From the NCBI GenBank assembly GCA_024220505.1, contig JAKZZE010000001.1, positions 496,001 to 560,000 on the forward strand: 64,000 nucleotides of DNA, given 5' to 3'. Position numbers and translations under genes: made by a program. Below, one piece after another: positions 58,885 to 64,000 of this stretch. The DNA is from Rhizopus arrhizus. Lineage: Eukaryota > Mucoromycota > Mucoromycetes > Mucorales > Rhizopodaceae. The notes beneath the pieces were generated by a model that made no database searches, was not told where the DNA came from, and saw nothing but the letters and a program-made list of their open reading frames with translations. Within the stretch, counting starts at the first letter, position 1. Each line of letters begins with the position of its first letter.

Positions 58885-59881
58885 ATGATTTACTTAACAA
58901 GATCTGGTGGTCACTCTATTCAAGCGAACTTACAACTCAAATTATCTACTCTTTTTGGATCTCACTTTATCCAATACCTTATTCAATTACCAAAGCTTTG
59001 TCTCAAAAACTTGTATCAAGCCTACTTAAACCCGAAAGTAAATTCATTTGGGGAATTCGTGGGTTTCGATTTCTCTTTTTTCTGCCAAAATGAATCCAAC
59101 ATCCTGTAAAAGCTGTTTCATAGTAGCAAATCAAGTCAAACTTCAGAGGAATGGTTTAAAGATGAAAACGCCATTGCAATTACATATAAATTGTATTATA
59201 AAACTTTACAAAATGCGACTTTAATTTATGGGAAATGGTGTATACAACAATTTATGGAAATGGTGTATACAACATGCTAAAAGAAGAAAACCCAGTTGAC
59301 CTACTTCATGTTGCAAAACATGACGCGTCAAGGTAAGTAACGATTAAAAGCTATAAACAGAGTGCTCTCTCACCTTTACTGTAGTGTTGCCTTCTTACAC
59401 TTTTCCGATCATGTTATGGCCTCTGTGTTCTATAATACCCATGACTCCAGGGGCTTGAATATTGATGGATTGGTTTGTACGGTGAAAGCAACTAGCAAAA
59501 ATGGCATTTTCACAACGTACAGCCAAGTTAACATTGGGCGTTTCTTGCCTACATCTCGGCCACTAATAGTTATCCAACTTCCTGGATCATCCTCCCAACC
59601 CCCTGAACCAAGAATCCCACAGCCAAGATGGAAAAGGTACGCAAAGCGCATAGCTCAATGCACATATTTTGTTGAATTTCATATTTATTACATTTACTTG
59701 ATTGATTAGGGCCTTTCAAGAAGGTTTACAGCTCCTTGAAGATGAATGTGTAATAAAGAAAGCTCGATTAAATGAATTGGACAGTCAAGTCAAGGAAATA
59801 ATGGAGGAACGTCAAGCCATTTTAGTGGAACTTGAAGACGTTGAAAAAAAGAAGAGACTTGCAAAAGAAATAATTTTTTGA
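58885..59881 (+). pseudogene. Unknown gene disrupted by a 26-bp tandem duplication
   Basis: Coding pieces in order: MIYLTRSGGHSIQANLQLKL (from 58885), SKSSQTSEEWFKDENAIAIT and YKLYYKTLQNAT (about 59120-59220), MLKEENPVDLLHVAKHDA (to 59332). After a 52-nt intron come SVAFLHFSDHVMASVFYNTH and a basic/Pro-rich stretch, then after an intron at 59637-59709 a C-terminal coiled coil (LNELDSQVKEIMEERQAILV) ending 59881. The last two introns fit perfectly. In exon 2 the sequence at 59223-59248 is repeated at 59249-59273 (26 and 25 nt), which shifts the frame to a stop; removing one copy would keep it open. Exon 1 does not join in phase either. No family recognised. Confidence 0.6.
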
Positions 59882-60256
59882 ATGTCTTAAAGATTAAAAC
59901 AAAATTCAATGTTACTCTTTTATTAGATGAAATGTGTGAAGGTGCTATGTAATTCAGTTAAGCACCGCATTATTAAGTGCAATGAATTAAACCTCTTTTT
60001 ATTTTTCATATTCGTATTTGAACGACAATTTGTTTGGCACTAACCACAAATTAAATCTTATCTCTCGACAATTATATTTGTTTAAACATTATATTTTATT
60101 TATGGTCCAAATGAGCGCAAAAGATAAAATAATATAATGAATGTCCGTCTGGACCCGTTCAATCCGTTTGGAAGTGATTGCTAAGAAAAAAACCCTTATG
60201 GGAACAAGGGTAAAAAATGTAAAAGGAAAGTATTGAGTATAGGTATCGATGGAAAG

Positions 60257-61339
60257 CTAAAGGAATCGATTTAACCATACAAGAAGCTTTTGGCCTTGGG
60301 GATACTTAATAGGAATCAGTTTGTCATGGTGTAGTTGATCTAATTCATACAGTATGGAACATATAATCGGCCATCGCTGAGACCAGGTGAGGGCTAAGTT
60401 TGGGAAGGGGACCGAAGGACGAAGAGGAAGCATATTCAGAAGGAATGACAACGGATCTCGTATAGTTTCGGGCACAAACAGACGTCGGTGCATATCAAGG
60501 CAATTGATGGCATGGTTCTTAGAGAGTTGTTGTGTTGGGTACTTGGGACATGGCCGAGTTTTGCCACCAGGAAGCCAGCGTATACAGCGACTACGCTCTG
60601 ACTTTGACATGGGCAACCAGAGTATAGGATCCAGAGAGATCGATCGACGGCAGTTTGAAAGTAGCTTGGAGTTTCGGCATCATTGGCGGATCTCTAGATT
60701 CTGTTGTAGGAGGCGTCGATTAGCGACCTTGAATGAGCGGGTGTCGGGTTCGTCAGTAGTAGACAGCACCGTTTTCCAAAGTGGTGTACGAGAGAGGGCG
60801 TACCACTGGCTTCCTCTGGTGCTGCGAATATAAGGTAACAGGCAAGCAAGCAGTGCATCTTCGGGTAAATATAAAGAACGAAAGAGGAACTGTGCTTGTA
60901 ATATACTGACTCGTTCCGACAGGAGGGGTAGCTTGGACATGTGGAGCATAACCTTAGTGGACGCTTTGCCTCGAGCACCGTATATTTTCTTGATGCAATT
61001 ATTTTGGGCTTCCTCTAGAGCGTGAATTTGAGAGACCGTGAAGCGATTGATAGCTAAGCCGTACTCAAGCTGAGGTCGAACGATGTGAGCGTAAAACCTG
61101 GTGCAGAGAAGCTTGGAGAAACCGGAAGGGTTCACGCCCACGGATGATAGTATGTTCATCGTTGCAAGAGCCTTCTGGGTATTCCGTTGAATTAATTCCT
61201 CTGGATCGAGATGCCCACCAGGCTTGAAGGGTACGCCAAGATACGCAAAAGTGGTTTCTCTTGGTAATGGCTGATCATAAAGGGTGTATGTAATTGAATC
61301 TGTGCTAGTGTTGAAAAGAGAAATCTTAATGGTACTCAT
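60257..61339 (-). pseudogene. LINE ORF2 C-terminal remnant (post-palm thumb and cysteine motif)
   Basis: One frame of about 360 residues with a single TGA at 60680-60682. It starts MSTIKISLFNTSTDSITYTL and contains the post-catalytic FAYLGVPFKPGGHLDPEELI, FSKLLCTRFYAHIVRPQLEY and EEAQNNCIKKIYG. After the stop come the cysteine/histidine tail RSRCIRWLPGGKTRPCPK and HAINCLDMH. The (Y/F)ADD box and everything before it are absent. It matches the relic at 14.0-14.8 kb. Confidence 0.8.
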
Positions 61340-62640
61340 AAGGAAGGATCATCTTCCATATGGGATACCGTGAGATGTGACTGGGTGTCATTATGGTCTT
61401 CCACAGTACTCATGTTGTCATCTTTGAAGAAAATGGATTCAGGTTGCGTGTGGTTAACACGATGATTAAAGGAAAGGGTCTCCTGCAAGGTCTGTGTACT
61501 GATCCAGCCTTTAGTATGGAAATAGCGTGCTACAGCAAATTTGACTGGAGCACGGACAAATCTGAGTGCGGGTTCCATACGGTTACAATGGTGCATGAAT
61601 ACAAGGTTAGTTCGTTCCTCAGTTGTAGAATCAGAATATCTAGGGTCACGTAGGATCATAGAATCGCAGGGATCAAAGTCGTCTTTCAAGGTAACCTTGA
61701 ATTTCCTGAGGTGGGATCTAAGTTCATCTGCATAGTCATTGTGTGCCAAGAGAGCGACGACATTTCGATCAGGATAGTGGATAACCAGGATGCGATTATT
61801 ATTGATGTCAAGTTTACGCAGTCGAGATCGTAGTTGTCCAACAGGAACTCGCGTCATGGTCGGAAGGTAGAGATGCTGAAAGTCCTGGTTCTCTGATAGT
61901 GGTTGTAGAAGTCTTGCAGCAGCCTCCTGGCGTTGTTGACGTCTTTGTTACTGTTTCTGTAACAAGCCCCCTTTGAGTCGACTGACCTGTTCGGGGTTAC
62001 GCCAAGATGTGGAAACTGTGGTGAGTTCTGGAAAATCAAGTGAAGATTGAACGTTTGCTGTTAAGGTGCTTGTAGGCTGATTGGTGGTTGGGTGTACCCG
62101 ATTTAACTGATTTTGTAGCTGTACGGTAGTTGCACGAAGTTGTTCGATTTCGGATCTGTCAGCGGCAAGCTCGTTGGTGAGGCATTGCATCATACTTAAC
62201 AGAGTGTGGATATCTTCATTGGGTAAGTTCTATGAGCTGGTCGGAGCTTCATTATTGCGTCTGGAAGTTTCGATATTCTCCTCAATGGGAGACATGTGAG
62301 AGGAAGCAGGAAGGCAAGAAAGGACAATGGATCTCATAGTAGCAGCTCGATAGCTGACTCCACAGCCATTGCAGCGAAAAACGGGTTGTGGAGGCTCAGA
62401 CTTAGTACTGCCATTGCGGCGAAAGACTCCTTTTTTCGTACATTGAGGGCAAGCTAATACTTTGCGGCAGCTTTCAAACTTTACAAGCAAGTTTGCTATT
62501 TCCTCTAGAGTCAGAGAACTCGTTGCAGTCGTAATGTTGGTTGGATTAATAGAGCCAGGTGGCATTATTAGTACAGTTGTTTTCGTCGAAGTGTGTGTAA
62601 CGTTTAAATTCGCAAACTTAATATTTGATACAACTAGCAT
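61336..62640 (-). pseudogene. LINE ORF1: zinc ribbon, coiled coil and ORF1 core, two nonsense codons
   Basis: One continuous frame of 434 residues interrupted only by TAG at 62230-62232 and TAA at 61948-61950. Order: an N-terminal zinc-binding module with CPQC and CNGC about 22 residues apart (VLACPQCTKKGVF; VFRCNGCGVSY), a coiled coil (ELAADRSEIEQLRATTVQL), a Thr/Pro linker, then the ORF1 core VPVGQLRSRLRKLDINNNRI, LVIHYPDRNVVALLAHNDYA, DELRSHLRKFKVTLKDDFDP. The C terminus is acidic. Likely nucleic-acid chaperone/RNA-binding protein of the element. Confidence 0.8.
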
Positions 62641-62660
62641 TGTTATCTTGGGTTAGAAGT

Positions 62661-63700
62661 GTTAAAAAGAAATTTATTGGAAACAAATAGGTCAAAAAAA
62701 TTAATTTAAATTGGTCGTTTTCAAGCAAACAGCTTGGTATAGTTCTCTGAATCCAAAGCCTATAGAATAAGAATAAGAAGCCTTTTTTAACTGTTCGTAA
62801 AGCTTTGATCATTTTTTAAATCTATGAAAGAAAAAAAAAAAATACTATCGTTAGGCTTTTTTAATGAAAAAGCATATATGATGAAAAGTGTGTTGAGCTA
62901 TGAACATTGCAGATAAAGAAGAAGATCCACGTTTTATAAAGCAATTAGCCAATCTCAGATCATACTTTGGAAGCAATTTTAATTGAACTTTAAGCAACTT
63001 AATGAGCAAAATGCGATCTACAAAATTATCTAGTTTTAAATTTATACTTTTAAAATAAATACTACATAGAAATACATGTTATTATTTGTAATAGATCTTT
63101 ATGATGGGTTAAGGTTTTATAAAAATGTTATTTTATATTATTTTATTTAATGATATAAACTACTTAATTAAATAAATATGTCTAATAATCATTATAGGTT
63201 TCAATATTCCTTTTCATCCATTTGACAACGGTATTCTTCCAACCCAAAAGAAGAGGTATCTTTTTTGTAAAGTTTATCAACTCTTCACATATTGATGGGG
63301 CATGTTAGAATTAAACATTTTCTTTTAATAAACGTTTCATTTTCCACCAACTATAACTCAAAAGATAGAGTAATAAGAATTTTTTTAGTTACAACAAATC
63401 GTAAAATTATTGAAACTTACCAAAGAAACGAATAAATTACTAAGGAATAGAACGTTTTACAGTACCCAATGCTTGTGCAAATTTTATTTTCTTAGATGTC
63501 GCGTTGAATTTAATACCACCTAAAAACTCAACAAGTGCAGTGGTAATCCTTTTATCTTTTATGACGAATCCTATACCATTCCACTTTGTATTGTTTGTTG
63601 TCTGTATCTATTTTTTGAACCTAAAAAAAGGTTTTTTTTTACAGTGCTTTTAGCGCTTTACACTACACTATTTCCCGAAATTATTAGCACACTCAAAAAT
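62661..63700. other. AT-rich region; possible old coding relics
   Basis: A minus-strand stretch at about 63450-63610 translates as WNGIGFVIKDKRITTALVEF and LGGIKFNATSKK without a stop, but it has no start, no recognised family and unclear ends. Nothing else seen. Confidence 0.4.
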
Positions 63701-63719
63701 CACAAGCTTTTCTTTCATT

Positions 63720-63850
63720 TTTTTTTTACCGTTGTTCCCATAAGGGATTTGCTATTAAACATTGACATCTAAAAGGATTGATCTGGTTCGGGTGTACATT
63801 TTGTATTTTATTGCACTCATTTGGATTTTGTAAAATCACAAGCACGCTTT
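63720..63850 (+). mobile_element. LINE 3' end fragment
   Basis: TTGTTCCCATAAGGGATTTG at 63733, then GCACTCATTTGGATTTTGTAA near 63814: the same two motifs in the same order and spacing as the 3' UTRs of the ORF1-bearing LINE copies. No coding sequence of the element is visible upstream, so it is a short 5'-truncated copy. Confidence 0.65.
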
Positions 63851-64000
63851 TTCTTTTCTTTTCTTTTTTGACACACCTTCAATTCTAAAGCGAGCCTAAA
63901 GGAAGTTTGTTGCTTCTTGCTTTCTTATCCGGGAGGACAGATATAACGATCGCCACGTGCTTCAAAACGCTTTCACTTAGAGAATGTGAAAATAAAGATA

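Larger units (their letters stand above)
60115..62660 (-). mobile_element. LINE deletion derivative: ORF1 plus ORF2 tail, no RT core
   Basis: Minus-strand element. ORF1 (62640-61336) is followed by the C-terminal part of ORF2 (61339-60257), overlapping by ATGA, then the family 3' UTR with TTGTTCCCATAAGGGTTTTT (about 60195), CGCTCATTTGGACC and AAATAAAAT (about 60090-60115). The endonuclease and the reverse-transcriptase palm, which should lie between ORF1 and the ORF2 tail, are missing. Only three nonsense codons break it, so the deletion derivative seems young compared with the other relics. Confidence 0.85.

Overview
The window is eukaryotic and looks like an early-diverging filamentous fungus, most likely Mucoromycota (Mucorales). 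Three things point there. The DNA is AT-rich, with many short (about 43-80 nt) GT-AG introns. The gene set mixes fungal genes (GWT1, MET10, Kre9/KNH-type wall protein, APSES factor) with opisthokont genes rare or absent in the familiar Dikarya models (BCAS3, ABITRAM/Simiate, an IRG-like GTPase). Intergenic DNA is full of DIRS, LINE and Tc1/mariner remains. The species assignment is inference. All exon joins were made by eye from splice sites, reading phase and remembered family consensus; no alignment or search was run.

Layout. 0.1-4.5 kb: a nearly intact DIRS-1-type tyrosine-recombinase retrotransposon with inverted termini and an internal complementary region. 6.2-9.4 kb: a six-exon secreted Kre9/KNH-domain protein with a huge acidic tandem-repeat tail arranged as a 450-bp higher-order repeat. 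10.9-12.2 kb: two poorly recognised short genes. 14-25 kb: repeat-rich and decayed, with a LINE relic, a glutathione S-transferase pseudogene, one real gene (APSES/Xbp1-like transcription factor) and a 5'-truncated LINE with a poly(A) tail. 26.6-46.8 kb: a compact housekeeping block with MET10, an OAC1-like mitochondrial carrier, BCAS3, an IRG-like GTPase, ABITRAM, a DIM1 pseudogene fragment, GID4/VID24, NDUFAF3, a GPT2/SCT1 acyltransferase, an LRR protein and RPS25. 47-51 kb: two ORF1-bearing LINE copies in opposite orientation around a dead Tc1/mariner transposase. 51.2-57.9 kb: GWT1 and CHD1, the latter with a one-base frameshift in its ATPase. 58.9-63.9 kb: a broken unknown gene, a LINE deletion derivative that kept ORF1 plus the ORF2 tail, and another LINE 3' end.

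How the genes fit together. MET10 (sulfite reduction) lies beside an OAC1-like carrier, a family that in yeast carries oxaloacetate and sulfate. BCAS3 and the IRG-like GTPase converge with coding sequences that overlap by four bases. GWT1 (GPI inositol acylation) and the KNH-domain secreted protein both concern the cell wall or surface. GID4 is the substrate receptor of a ubiquitin ligase that removes gluconeogenic enzymes. No bacterial-type operon, CRISPR array, rRNA or convincing tRNA was seen.

The most unusual signals are: the KNH-repeat secreted protein; the fungal IRG-like GTPase with a myristoylation-type N terminus; the LINE family whose copies here carry ORF1 without the reverse-transcriptase core and share a conserved 3' hairpin; the CHD1 frameshift; and the RPS25 gene with a GC-AG intron and an ATG-only first coding exon.
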